Source: Lepturacanthus savala (taxonomy: Eukaryota > Chordata > Actinopteri > Scombriformes > Trichiuridae). From it: a stretch of 64,000 nucleotides of DNA. Made by a program: the position numbers and the translations under genes. The stretch spans positions 5,339,001 through 5,403,000 of the forward strand of contig CM060467.1 in NCBI GenBank assembly GCA_030544235.1, written 5' to 3'. Positions 1 to 13,000 of the stretch are shown piece by piece. The notes beneath the pieces were generated by a model. It did no database searches and was not told the DNA's origin. It saw only the letters and a list, made by a program, of their open reading frames with translations. Position 1 is the first letter of the stretch. The number at the start of each line of letters is the position of its first letter.

Positions 1-3000
1 TTTTCCTCTTAGACTACACTGTATTCATACACCTGAGCTCTCTTGTATAGAAACAGCTTTACAGGTGCTATCTACATCACAGGTAGTTGACCTGTCGTTG
101 TACTGGCTGTGCTGGGGACAGAATAACATTACCATAAAGTGACAATGTCTTGTTTTTTAATGTGTTTATGTGCTTGTTTTTTCGTTTTCTTCAAAGCTTT
201 GAAGAAAAATTCTTTCAAGCGAGAATGTTTATTCTAGCTCAAAGGAATGAAAAATGTTACTCTCTCTCTTTTTTTTTTTTTTTAGGTCAGCTTCGCACAA
301 CAGCCCAATATATATGTTTGGCAAAGACAAATCTTTTGAAAAAACTTGGTCTCTGGAGTATAATTTACAGAGGTCTCATTTGTCACCATACCACACAGCT
401 CTGTTGGAATGTACTGTATCTACAAAACAGTTTTTATGTTCATGTAATGGACCGCTAGGAGTCAACTTACTATATTGTTCACCTACAAAGCAGAAGAAAA
501 AAGTATATTTACAAAGACATCACAGCCCCTGTGCCTGTGTTTAGCCATCCTAGTTCTTTTTCTGTCTGTCTCTTTCCTTCTCGTCCTCCTGTGTGTTTCC
601 TAGTCCTAACCTGCCTATCGCAGCCATCGCCATGGTAATGGTATGGAAATCAGGTGTTTGCAGATGCGTGTATTGAGTTGCTAAAGCAGAAAGGGAAACA
701 TCCCTTCTCTTTCCTGCCACTGCACAACAGTCACTTTCTTCTGACAATAAAAGGGAAGTTCACAAACGTAAAGGTAACCACTACCAGAGATTTGGCAGCG
801 AGCTTATTAAAGAGAGATTAGAACAAAGCCTTCGGCCGCCTTTGGAAAGGGTAGAGCTGCTGTATATTCTTTCATATATTGGCAGCGATGATGACTCATA
901 AAGATGGATTGATTTATGATCTGACATACTCGCCAGACTTTGATATTGAATACGTTTACAGGTGGTTAGAACTCAAGATGAAAGTATTTCTGCGATTCTT
1001 TTATCAGTGTTATCACCGAAACTGTGAGACTACAAAATAGAAAGATGCATTTAAGAAAAAAATCTTTTAAAAACTTGAACATTAAATCATGAGTGCGTTC
1101 ACTTATGCATAGAAAACATCTATAAAATAGGTGGGCATGCTGAAAAAAGGAGTTGAATGATGTTAATTACTTGTTTTAATTACTGGTTCTAAAAACTCCC
1201 TAAATGACCAAATGATTTGGGGATTCCCACTACGTGGAAACAGGTTTGTTGGATGGTCCACTGCCTCACCATTGTGATTGTTGTCTGTCATCACGAGTTG
1301 AAAACGGGAAACTCTTCCAACAAACTGCCCTTTCCAAAATACCTCAATGGTTTCATTAAGTTCAGACGATTAATCACTAAAATAAACAAAAAACTCCTCA
1401 TGGATGAATGCCGACTGTCTGCCAAGATTTCCCTTAAGATAGACCCGTCCAATTTGATTAAAATTAGACTGTCATACAATTGGGGCTCTAGGGCTTGAAC
1501 AGCGGCTGTATAAATAATATTCAGACATTGTCATATCCTTGTTATATCCTTGATGTTTAATTCAATTCTCTTCAAATTTTATTGCTGTCAACACAGCTGA
1601 TAGCAATTTACCTTTTGACAAAACAGGAAAACACACAATAAGTAGACAACATAGATTATCACATTTGTACATTCAAACTAAATATCTTGATAAAGTCTTT
1701 AAAGGGTTTGTGCCCCGACATTCTTTTTGAAGTGCCTATTGGCTAATGCTTGCTCTAATACTAGCCTAATAATATAATATATAATATATATATATATAAT
1801 AATATATGTGCTGTTCCTGATAAGAGACGTCTTCAGATTCTGGAGTCTCCTACTCGAAGACTGTGATTTGAAGAGGGATCTAGCAGGTTGAGATGGGGCA
1901 GGGATCACCGTCTGCGCCTTGTTTCTGATTCATGTGGCGTATATATAGGAGATAGAAGGAAGGTCGCAACCAATGCGTGCCTCTTTCAAGGGCGATTGTG
2001 TTGCCTTACCACACTGACTGAGAAGGTGAGGACACTCCATAGCAGCACTGTAAAAGTGCAGCGTCACCTCCCCAGTCACCGAACGCTTTTTAAGTGACTC
2101 CTCTGCTGGGCCTTATTAATTATGTTGCTGATGTCAACCTCTCACTTCTGTGTCTGGCATATGGTGGTGCCAAAGAATTTGACAGTGTCAACCCTGTCTT
2201 CACTTGGGGCAACAAGTTCATTGGAACAGTACCTTTAAAGTGAAGGTGGACACATTCAGCTGCTATTTTGAATATATGTATAACATCTGTTGATTTAGTG
2301 AAGCTAGATGTGATGACTTTGGACTGTGTTAGCTCTCTCTCTTTACTCAGCCTCTCTGCGTAACAGCTTATAAACTAAATTTACCGTACCATAATCATTA
2401 TAAACGTAAAATATTGTTTTTTAATTAAATTATGATGATTTGCCATCAAACCGCCTTTTCTGCACTATGCCTATAGCTGTTTTTTGTGCAAACATCAGTA
2501 AATGCTCAATGCAAAATCAGTGTGGTGGAGTAAAAACCTTTGAGTTTTGGAACTGACTGTAGTGTCATATAACTGTCAGCTGTTGCACATGTTTACACAT
2601 TTGTTTCAGTGATTTAGTTTAAAGATTTACGACAACCAGATGTTCTATTAAAGAGAAGAATGATTGCATTACAAGTCCCGGGTACATTAATTAGAGCACA
2701 GTTAGGGTTAGAGGAGAAATGAGGATTAAGATGCATGAATAAACTCATGAGGAGAGATGTGTATAGTAAAGGTAAATCCTCAGCTTACAAATTTACAGTC
2801 GAGTGAAATTTAAACTGGAATGCCAAGTGGAGAAAGTTTGTATAAAAGAAAGAAAGACGAACTTAAGCTTTCAGACAAAGCCTTTCTTTTCCTCCGTTGT
2901 TCTCCTTTTTTCAGACTATTGGAGCTTAGGGTGGACGCATACTTGGCAAAGACTGGATCTGCATGATTTGGTAGAGGAAATGCATATATTTCTGATATAC

Positions 3001-3471
3001 TGTATATACTGCACCATTATTGCATTATCCAATCATAGTCTGTGTTGTGATATTTTGCAGAACAGTTACAGGGACTGCCCAAGCAACAAGCGCTAATGTT
3101 GGCATTAGTGTAACACAGACAGCAGTTTGCAGTTATTGCAGAAATAGACTCAATAACCACAGTCTGTCCTACTCAATGTGACTTCTACAGAAAGACAATG
3201 TGGAAGGCTGTTTGGATCAGGTTTGGATGCACAGCATAGTGTTGACAAAGACCAGCATGGAGCCAATTAAATCGCTATTCACACCAGCCATCCACAAAAC
3301 TACACTAAGTAGTGTTACACTATATGAGAAAGGATCCGGAAAGCACTTGTTATATCATTAAAGTTCAAGAAAGGATAGTTTGCGAACAAATGTATTTTCT
3401 TCAGTTATATAGTCAATATTTTTTTATATTACATTATGTATCTGGAGGGGAAAAATATTGCAATATCAGCC

Positions 3472-3543
<72 letters not shown>
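3472..3543. repeat. (CA)n microsatellite
   Basis: About 36 uninterrupted AC units in the mtss1 upstream intron. Confidence 0.97.
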
Positions 3544-3546
<3 letters not shown>

Positions 3547-5683
3547 GGGATTAGCTGAAAACACCTGTTTCGCAGTGCTCTGTTGTGTAGTGTTCGGATT
3601 TAGACTTTCTTCCTGAACAAAGAACTCTCCTTGCTTTGTTCTCTAAGTCTGAAAAAGGCATTGAAGAGTTCCCATTGCCTCTTTTTTTTCTACTTATTTT
3701 TCAGCTGCTTTTTGCACATAGTTTTTTTTTTTTTCAGGCTGCTCAGAGAATTTTCTTTATTAATTTTGTTTATTAATTTCTTTTATTTTTTCTAATTGAA
3801 ATCTCCATTTTCCAGATGCTCCCCTTAGTCATAATCCTGTGTACATTCCCTTGTTTGTCAGCTTTTGTCTTTGTGGCACTGTTTATTTTAGCAGTAGGTG
3901 CTGAGTGTAGACGGTGTATCTCCGGCAACTCTGTGTGTTTTCCAAATGGATGGTATGTTTTTCTCAGTATGGTCTTCACTACAACACCATCAAAAAGTGA
4001 CACTTGCTAAGCAATGTTCGACAATATTTGGGTTGTCTCAAAGTGTTCCCGACTCATGAAACCAACTTTAATAACACTCACGTGGCAAAACAGCATATAA
4101 CCTTAAAAATTCTATCTTAAACATTCTTGTGAGCCTTCAGGAGAGATCATAGGATAAAAAGAGGGTTATTTATTTGTTAATGAAGTGTTGCATGTCAATT
4201 TGTCATGCCAACATCAAAGATACTTCAAAATGTTTAAACAACTTTTTTTTGTGTTGAGTTTTCAGACATAACATTTCTATGTTGTCTTGCCTGTAGCATT
4301 TCCAGTCCAGTGGAAAAGCCGTTTTAGTATTATTTGTCTGTTTGTTTTCACACAAATCCTCTAACCGAATTAAAGAGGTAAAATAAAGGTTAAATGTTGA
4401 AAATGAAGCAGTGTGACAGTGTTTGCTCTAATAGGTCTAAATGGTTCTATTTGATTTAAAACTCATGTGATTAAATGTTAATGATTAAACACCATGTTGG
4501 CAGACAGACTCAGGCATCAGGCCACATGGAACAATATCCAGAAGACAAACAAGTTGTTTTTGTGAGTTTATACCCCATGAACCAAGAATGAAAGGGAAAA
4601 TCTGATTCTTTAAGGAGCAGGGCTGGAAATAATTAGTTATGCCACAATTCGATAAGATTTCAGTTCATTTCATGTTTCATGAACCGAGTATATCTATTAC
4701 TTCTTCATGGAGCACAGTCTGAATATTTTTCATTAAGGAGAATAAAAACATGTTTTTATTGCATGCACTTGCAGGAATTGGTTAAATAATGGTGAGTTCA
4801 ACTTAACAAATTTTAAATAAACAGAATCCCATTCTGTCAGTGCAGTGTTTTAACTTATTATCACCTCCCTCAAAGTATAACTTCACAGCTATATATGAAA
4901 ATAGACACCCTTGATGAGCCATCTGATAACATACCGTAACTTTAAAAGATCCAGTTATTTTCCTCTCCCCTAAGCAGTTCAGAAAATATCCGTTCAATAA
5001 CTGACCAACGAATTCAAGTACAGCAAAAAATTGATTGATGTACTTAAATTTTATTCTCCAAAGTTACAGAGTTAACATGGAAAACAAGCTAAATAATTAA
5101 TGCCTTACTAAAACTGATGTGCTGATTAAACCAAAGACAACTCTAATGTTTAAGTCGATGCTGCATACAGACAGGCCGATAGCCTTGCTGTATTTCTGAT
5201 CTTCATTTTAGCTTTATTTTCACTGAGAAAAGAACAGGCAATTATTTCTCACCCTCAGAAAACATGAAACTGTGCTGGTCATTGGTGATAAAAAGAGACA
5301 AAGCTCTATTCTATCTGTGAAAATGGAGGGAAAAAGAGAGAAAGGAGAACAGGGCAGGAGAACAGAGAAGAAAACAGAGGCTTGTCTTGAAAATTATCTT
5401 TTTTTCCTCTTGTTTCATAAAGGACCGGTTCTTCTCTCCCTGTAGATCGCCTTTCTCTCCATTTTGAATCATTGTTTTCATCATAGTATCCGCTTCAGTC
5501 ATGTGAATGCGTCTGTTTCTGGTTCATTTGGGTGCATTCGTTTCTGTGTTTCACGTATACCAGCTCTACTCCTTCGTGGTATTCCATTCACCGATTCACC
5601 AAGTAGGTGTGAGGGTGACACAGTGGGTGAGTAGTGAGATCTCTTCTGGAGTTGGCCACAGTAAAACAGCTGACAGCAACCGG

Positions 5684-5685
<2 letters not shown>

Positions 5686-5748
<63 letters not shown>
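5686..5748. repeat. (CA)n microsatellite
   Basis: About 31 uninterrupted AC units. They produce the spurious Thr/His and Val/Cys reading frames on both strands. Confidence 0.97.
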
Positions 5749-6002
5749 CAGTTCATGCAACAGACCAGATGAGTGCAAGTTAAAAATAAAAAAAACACAT
5801 AGTTAATGTTGACGGACTTTCTACTTTTTGTGAGATTAAAAACAGACACAAATCACTGTATATTAGATTTTCTCTGAGGTTTAAAGACCAATGTGACCTA
5901 TTTTATATAATAACAGGGATGTAGGAAGACTCCATAGCAGATTACCAGAGAGCAAGAACTGATGTTGAGCTGTTTTAACAGTTTTGAGACATTATTAGAG
6001 AG

Positions 6003-6630
6003 TACCGTAAATTGCCAAATAATAACAGAGTTTCAATTGACCGCTGGGTTCCTTTAAACACCGGGTGCAGCTGTATATTTTGATAAATAACCATTGGTTC
6101 CAAATCAATGCAGTCTAATTTATTAAAAATAAATAAATGCATAAAAAAATCAAGGAAGGACATGACCACTGATGCTGCAGATTTTTCTTCTTGGCCTTCT
6201 TTTTCGCAAGAACTTCAGTCCTGGCCACATCCCTACATGCTGAAATGACGTTAAAGGACCCCCTCTCTAGTAATATTGATTATTTGGTGATTGCCATGGC
6301 TCCAGGGCAGGGTAAAACTAAAAAAGTATAACATGAAATTCAAACTTTCTCTCTTACAATATACAGAGGGAAGTCAGGAGAAGCAGCCACTTCAGTACTG
6401 TATGACAGTACTGTCATTTTACTTTTAAAAAATGTAAGTTATATGATACTCTTACTGGTTAAATAAAAGAATTTGAGTAAATTACCATATTTTTCCAGTT
6501 TTGCTGAGCAAGGTTTTTGTCAAGAAGGAATTAATCTCCTGTCCCAAGTTGCTCCCTGGTCTCAAATAAACACCTGATCTGTTGTTTGAAACAAATAAAT
6601 GCTCAAGCTTTTATTTAGTAATTTACGGTA
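6003..6630. mobile_element. MITE with TACCGTAAATT terminal inverted repeats
   Basis: A 628-bp segment that begins TACCGTAAATTGCCAAATAA and ends with AATTTACGGTA, the perfect 11-bp inverse of its start, with longer imperfect similarity inside. The outer TA could be a target-site duplication. It has no transposase, so it is nonautonomous. A second copy with the same ends is at 37453-37930. Family name not determined. Confidence 0.8.
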
Positions 6631-7024
6631 GTTTAAGTCTCACAAAGACCCTGTACTCTGAATTGTGCTGCAACACATAGTGCACAATTAACGTGAATAT
6701 GTAACATAGTAAATCCAATACTGAAGAATGGTAAATGATTTATCTCCATCACTTTGTTCAAAAACACATTGACACAAACACGCCTGCTCATTCACATACA
6801 ATTTCTCAAAGTAGCCATTGCATAAAGGCTTTGTTAGTTTTCAGAAACATTAACATTCCACTATTAAAGGCTGCAAATCAACCAATGTGCTTATCTTTTT
6901 TTTTCTCTGAAGCTTAATATTAAGTTCAGTTATAAAAATAACTAGGGCGGCATCACATGTGAGTTGACAGCTGCCAGAACACTGTCTCTGCATGTAGAGT
7001 GAGTACTTGAGTACATCTACACTA

Positions 7025-7080
7025 CATGTATGTATGTATGTATGTATGTGTGTGTGTGTGTATGTCTGTGTGTGTGTGTA
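7025..7080. repeat. Compound (TATG)n-(TG)n microsatellite
   Basis: TATG units (about six) pass into TG units with one TATGTC interruption. Confidence 0.93.
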
Positions 7081-10000
7081 TTAATCCCAGTGGCCCTGTC
7101 GGCAACTCTAGTTGTTGAGTCTGGACACGTTGGACTCCATAGGGATGAAATAGACACCTGCCTCAGAGCTAGCATGTAGAAGCCTGTTTGAAGTGTTTTG
7201 GAGCTTAAAAAGACTACATGGTCCGACATGTTTTATAACTGATAATTAGCTAAAACCTCCATTTACCTATCTAGTTATCCTGATTCTTTTGAACAAGGAT
7301 AATCCATCATTGAGAGAACATTTAACAGAATTATATACCAATTATTATGTACCAAGGTCACCGTTTGTTTTAGTTCTTTGTGCACTTTCCTTGCATGATC
7401 AAGAAACAGTATTTTGGGGTTTTACCATGGTAATATATCAAATCAAAGATAAAAAATGAATGATTATTTAAACAGTTGGCTACAGTAGTCCATCCAGAAG
7501 GCAATATTTACCTCTGTACAGTATTTGCCCACTGTAGGGCCAATATGAAAAGAGATTATCTTGGTTTCCTGAGCCATCTTAATAAGGCATCTTTTTGTAG
7601 TGATAATGTCAATGTTAATTGTAGTTCAGTTAATCTATTCTAAATAGGATAAACCAGCTCATTACACACATCCTGGTTCTTAGACAGATTGACGACTATG
7701 ACTACATTCATTATTTCTGCCCTTTGCCACCTTCCATATCTTTATTACTTTCCTACAGAGAGCATGTATCTCTTTTATGACTGTACCTGTATTACTCACT
7801 TGGACCAGTGAAAGAAAACAAAACAACCAGACATATGTTTCACTAGTATTTTGACTGGAATCAGACCAGTATGTCTGCATAAGTCTCAGCCTTTATGAAA
7901 CTTTAATGATTTTTGGTCTCGAGAAGAAGAGGCAGAGGATGGGGGTTGTGGATTTGAGCTGCTTTAGGCGTGTTAAAGTACTGGCTACAATTCTAATTCT
8001 CAACTCAAAGTTTACAGAAAGAAGCAAGCTATATTTTCCCCACAATCATAGTGTAATTGTGTATACTGGAATATTACTGTCAATGCTTGAGTTAAGAGTA
8101 TTTTAGTTAAAAAAAAAAAGTGGTGAGGAGGATTTTAACCATACCCACTGCTGCACTGGTCGAGATACCTTTGCTCATTGCTCCATATTTGCCAACTTGT
8201 TTTTGAGTTCTGACAAAGTGGCTGTGCTACATCTCTGTGACCCCTTTAGACTGCCTAGCTCCAGCCTATTGTATAACCTCTCCCATTAACATCAATGCTG
8301 CCCCTCCTTATGGAATAGCTTAGTTCCACTGAGGCCCTTGTGTGCCTGCAATGAGTTCAGCACCTGAAAATAACTTCCAATCTAGAGTTGTGTATTTTCC
8401 TCCTTTGGAATTCCCTATTGTGTAATTTTTAAATATTTTAGAATAAATTGTCCCTGAAAAGTAATATATATAAAACAGCAGATTACATGCATATTGTATA
8501 ATGTGTAAGTTGTTCATGTCTGTTGCTGTCTTTAATAGATATTTGGGGTAAGTGGGGCTGTAAACCCCAGATGTCTCTAAAGATTTACCTTCTACTATTT
8601 ACAGTCATCTGGTAATGCACTTTGTGCATCTGCTAAAGTGGGACAGAAGCTGTCACGACTGTTATCTGTTATCTATGCTTCTGACTATGACAGGCGTAGC
8701 GTAGATAACGTATTCATTTTCCAGCCTTGGTGATTGATGCTTTAAGAATGATTAGAAACTTAGTTACAGCTAAATGCCTCAAATAAAAGCAAATAACGTA
8801 GTGTTAAATGTATTCAACCAAATTTGTGTAAAATGTGTTTGTCAAGGCATCCTGAGCACTTGCAATTCATAGGTTTTAAGATTTGGTTGTTGTAAGTTAA
8901 GTGTGTGAATGTGTAAAAGACATCTGATAGCATGCAAGAAAAATGTAGGTCAATTAACGTACAGAGAAGCTGAGAGGGGAATGAGTTCACTCATGTACTA
9001 GATACTGCAGATTTCTGTAGGCTTTGATTCTGAGGCATAGAAAAGCTGCATATTTAATAAAGATGTATATGTCATCCAGACCACTGGGTATATATCCATC
9101 TATAAGTGTTCAGTGTGTGAAAATGAGAGATGAAGCACGTCCATTCTCATGTGAGTGCAAGGGTTTTTGGGTGCTTGTTTGTACATATGTGTGTGTGTGT
9201 GTATTGTATGCTATACATATTTGTTCTTGTGTGTGTATGCCCTGGTTGTTTTTCAATGAGGCTCTTGTTCCCTCTCATCACATTTTTACTCAGTGACGCT
9301 GAGCCATGTAATTACCTCGAATGAGCACACATCCAGCCCATTTTAATTAAAGTAAATAAATGATCCAGTTGCAGGGTTTTAAAATTAGTAGACACTCAGG
9401 TTTTATCATGCCCTTTCCCTTAGAGCTGCTCACAGTAACAAGATAATCCAGTAAGCTTTACCTGAATGCAGATGTACTTTTATTTCTTAAAATAAGGACA
9501 GTTCAGGCTAAAGATTCATGACGAGATGAAAACCATTTTAGAACAGCCAGTGGCCGATTTTCACAATATAACACACACATCGCCTGTTTAAATAGCCAAA
9601 CAATACATCAACGCAGAAGCAGTGCTATTGTATATACGCATTGTGCATTGATTTGATGTCAACGGCCCAATTTTAGAAGGTTTACAATCAGATGTCAAGG
9701 ATTCTTTTGCAAGTTGCATTCAGTCTCGTTGCTAATCATTGATCTCAACTGACAAAAGTGACATTTTCTGTTAAAGAACACAGCGGCTTTCTAAACCCTG
9801 ATTCGGAATGCACTAAACTCCAGAGCTTTGTGGAACAGACTTGAATGTAATTCAGTCTGCATTTTTGCAAATTTCTCTGAGTGTGCACTGTGCACTCTGG
9901 TTTTTGACAAACCCCCATACAGCTCCATGAAAAAAAAAAAATTGGGCGCTTTTTCTCTGCCCCTCTCAGTTCATGGCTTGGCCTCTGTTACAGAGCAGCC

Positions 10001-13000
10001 TTAGATCCTGAACTAGCCCACTGTCTCAATGCCCTCTTTGAAAGGGCTCTGTCCTCTTTTCCAGTCCAAGACCAGCCTGACCGTATACATTTCCTGTCCT
10101 CTGTCCAGCTCAGTGCTAGATGTCCTCTGGACAAGCTCCGTGCCTCTCAATCCACCCACTGTTCTCCTCTGTTTGCCCTGACCTCGTCCTGGGAATCTTA
10201 CAAATCACTGGAACCAGCAATTAAATCAGTTAATGGGTCAAATACACAGGCTCTCACATAGACTCACTATGTATATAATATAATTCAAGCTCACACACCC
10301 ATTTGTATATGTATACATATATGTAAGGACATATATATGTATATATATATTTGATAGACTGAAATGCACAAAACCACCTCTTTCTCTTTGACTCTTTGGA
10401 TTAGCCATTTAGTTTGCAGTATAACCCCGTACATTACCATAGAAAATAAAAGGAACATTATTTGAAAGATTCAAATGCAGCCATCTGCTTTAATATTAAC
10501 ATATTCCCATTGATATTACGATTTCAGAGATGAGATTCTAAATGTCCTTGTCGTGGAGTTAAGGGACACAAACATGAGAGTGTCTGTGCTGCGTATGTGT
10601 GGAACAAAGTGGATAAGACACAGCACTCGCTCGAGGAGAAAGTGAGACTGAGTGTTTTTGAGAGACAGAGAAAAGTAGGCCAAACACCCATGAGTGTGTT
10701 TGAGAAGCATAGAATCCTTTTTTGCACTTGACTGTGCATGTATGTGTTTGTTTGCCATGTTTGCTCTCTTTTTTTTCTTTTTTGTTTAAACATGAACCCG
10801 GTTAGACCAGTGAGCTTTGGATTTAGAACATCTGACATGCACGCAAAGCCAAATTCAAAACACACATTTCTCTGGCAAATGAACATCTGACTTGTGTGTC
10901 ATACTGAGGTGATTTGCTAGGCATTTATTAAGCAAGTTGAAGAATTTATACTCCTTTCTGTTGAGAAGGGTATTGCGGTATATTACTCTTGGCTCTTACA
11001 GGTAGCCAAGGGGATGCATTGAATACTAATCTTATTTTCAGTGGAAACCTATTTGTCTTAGACCAGTCATTCCAGAGACCAGCCCACTGAGAGATTGCCT
11101 AATCTAGACAACTGTACAATGTGTCATCAGAGACCATTATCAGATTTTTTTGTCTGTCTGATGAATCCAAAATGACAAAAGCATCTCATTTCATTTATTG
11201 CAACACTTCTAATGAAAATATCAAATATGATACACTGGTAAGTGGGAAGTCCCAAACAAGCCCAGCAGGTTAGGATGGCTATTAAATGCACACTAACTCT
11301 CTCAAACGAGTGGAAAATAGGCTTCAGATAACCTGCCAAAAGATCCTAAAACTTCAGCTGGAGAAACCACTTTGGCTTCTTGTTGTCTCCTGCACCTGGG
11401 TTTTATCTGCTGGAACATTTGGGGTTAACTTGGGTTAATGTGAAACTCACATCAGCCTCACAAGTTTTCTTCCAGTTAAATGTCTGTGTACGCCTGTGTG
11501 TGCATGTTGTACTAATTTGTTTACCTTAAAACATATACATCACAATTCAGCAGTTTTTAAATTACTGTCTTGTGATATATACCCTGAATTATTATGAAAA
11601 TGTCACAAGTTTTTTTTTTTTTGAAAAATCAGTGATATATATCACAAGTTTAAGTCTCTTTTGAATTTGTTGAATATTCAATGTCAAACCAATTCTGTGG
11701 TTAAAATCATCGGTTTAATTCTTGGCCATTTAGGGGGAGGTATAAAACACATATACCAACACCTATTAAACACGTTGGCCCCTTTCGTTAACACAATGGG
11801 CTAGCTAGCATGTAGCATTATAGGTTAGCTATAGGGTAAGGTCATAGGCTCGAAAACCAAAGTCTGTTAACCAACCCAGTTTTAAACTAACCAATGTTAA
11901 CAAATCTACAGGTAAGTGCCATGTAGGTGTGGTTCAGAGTCCAAATTGAATAAAAAATTTTGTTGGAGCCTAAGGCGTATACATGCTGGGAAAAAAAAAT
12001 TAAATCCAACAATAGTCAGATTACCCAATAATTTGATCATGTAAAGGTTAAACTGACTGATGTCTATATGGTGCTGTGTCTAGCTCACAATGTTGTGGCT
12101 GTGTGTGCTAATTTTAGGTTTTTCTCCCTTTAGCAGTTAACAGTAAACGCAGTAACAGACGACCACAATCAATCAGCTGTGACCCAACACAGTCTGTCTT
12201 TGTTCTGTACCGTGCTGCAGACCCTTGTATCCTCACACTAGACTTCACAGAGAAACTTTCACTCAAGGCCTTGACTCTGCCTTCCCTCCATTCCACATAT
12301 TCTTTCTCACTTTATCACCTTTCCTTCTCCATGCCCTCTTTCTACTCTGCATCTTCACCCTCACCTCCTGTTGGTGCCCAGGCTGTTGAAGCCAGGTGTA
12401 CACACAGCCGGTCTGTGACAGCAACACCGTGCCACCGTTTTTTTTTTTTTTAATTTTTGTTCATCACAAACTTTGTGCTCAGTTAAATCCTCTCTTCAAG
12501 GGCATAGAAAAAACGCTGCGTGGGGAACTTTGTGTGCGTACACCTGGTGAACTTATAACATACTTGAGAATAGTGTGGCGTAACGCAGTCATTGACTTTA
12601 GAATAAATTCACACAGATAGAAACATGCATGCACAGTGGGATACCATCAGCTTGTTGCTGTGTACCTAGACAGCTGAGCCATCTGTTGTGGAGAACAGTC
12701 AGAGGTGAAATTAGATAAAGCGCTTTCCTAATTCAGGCCCTCACTAAAACTGTAAATCTAAAAATTTACATCAAGATGCGTATTTAATGTTGACATGTAA
12801 TACTTTTAATGTTTGTTTGAGTTTGTAAGAAAAAAAAGTTTCCTTAAGATGTTGCAAATCTGCTGAACAGACACATCACAAGCTGTTCTTTAAACCTCCT
12901 TAACCTTTAACCTGCCCTCCTTAAATTTTGCACTGAACTTTTCCATGGAATAATTGAAATAGATAAACTGTTTTTTAAAGGGTTAAAATTCTGTTCTGTA

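Noticed and set aside
285..320. A pyrimidine run, AG, then a frame reading QLRTTA, similar to QLRTT in the missing upstream MTSS1 exon
   Set aside because: The residues that must follow (a VVAAAAFLDAFQKV-like helix) are absent and the frame continues with unrelated sequence. A five-residue match next to a poly-T run is easily chance.
5499..5806. Overlapping reading frames on both strands rich in Cys/Val or His/Thr
   Set aside because: Translations of (CA)n. The same applies to frames around 3312-3554, 19695-19984, 25135-25504, 45009-45360 and 56422-56631.
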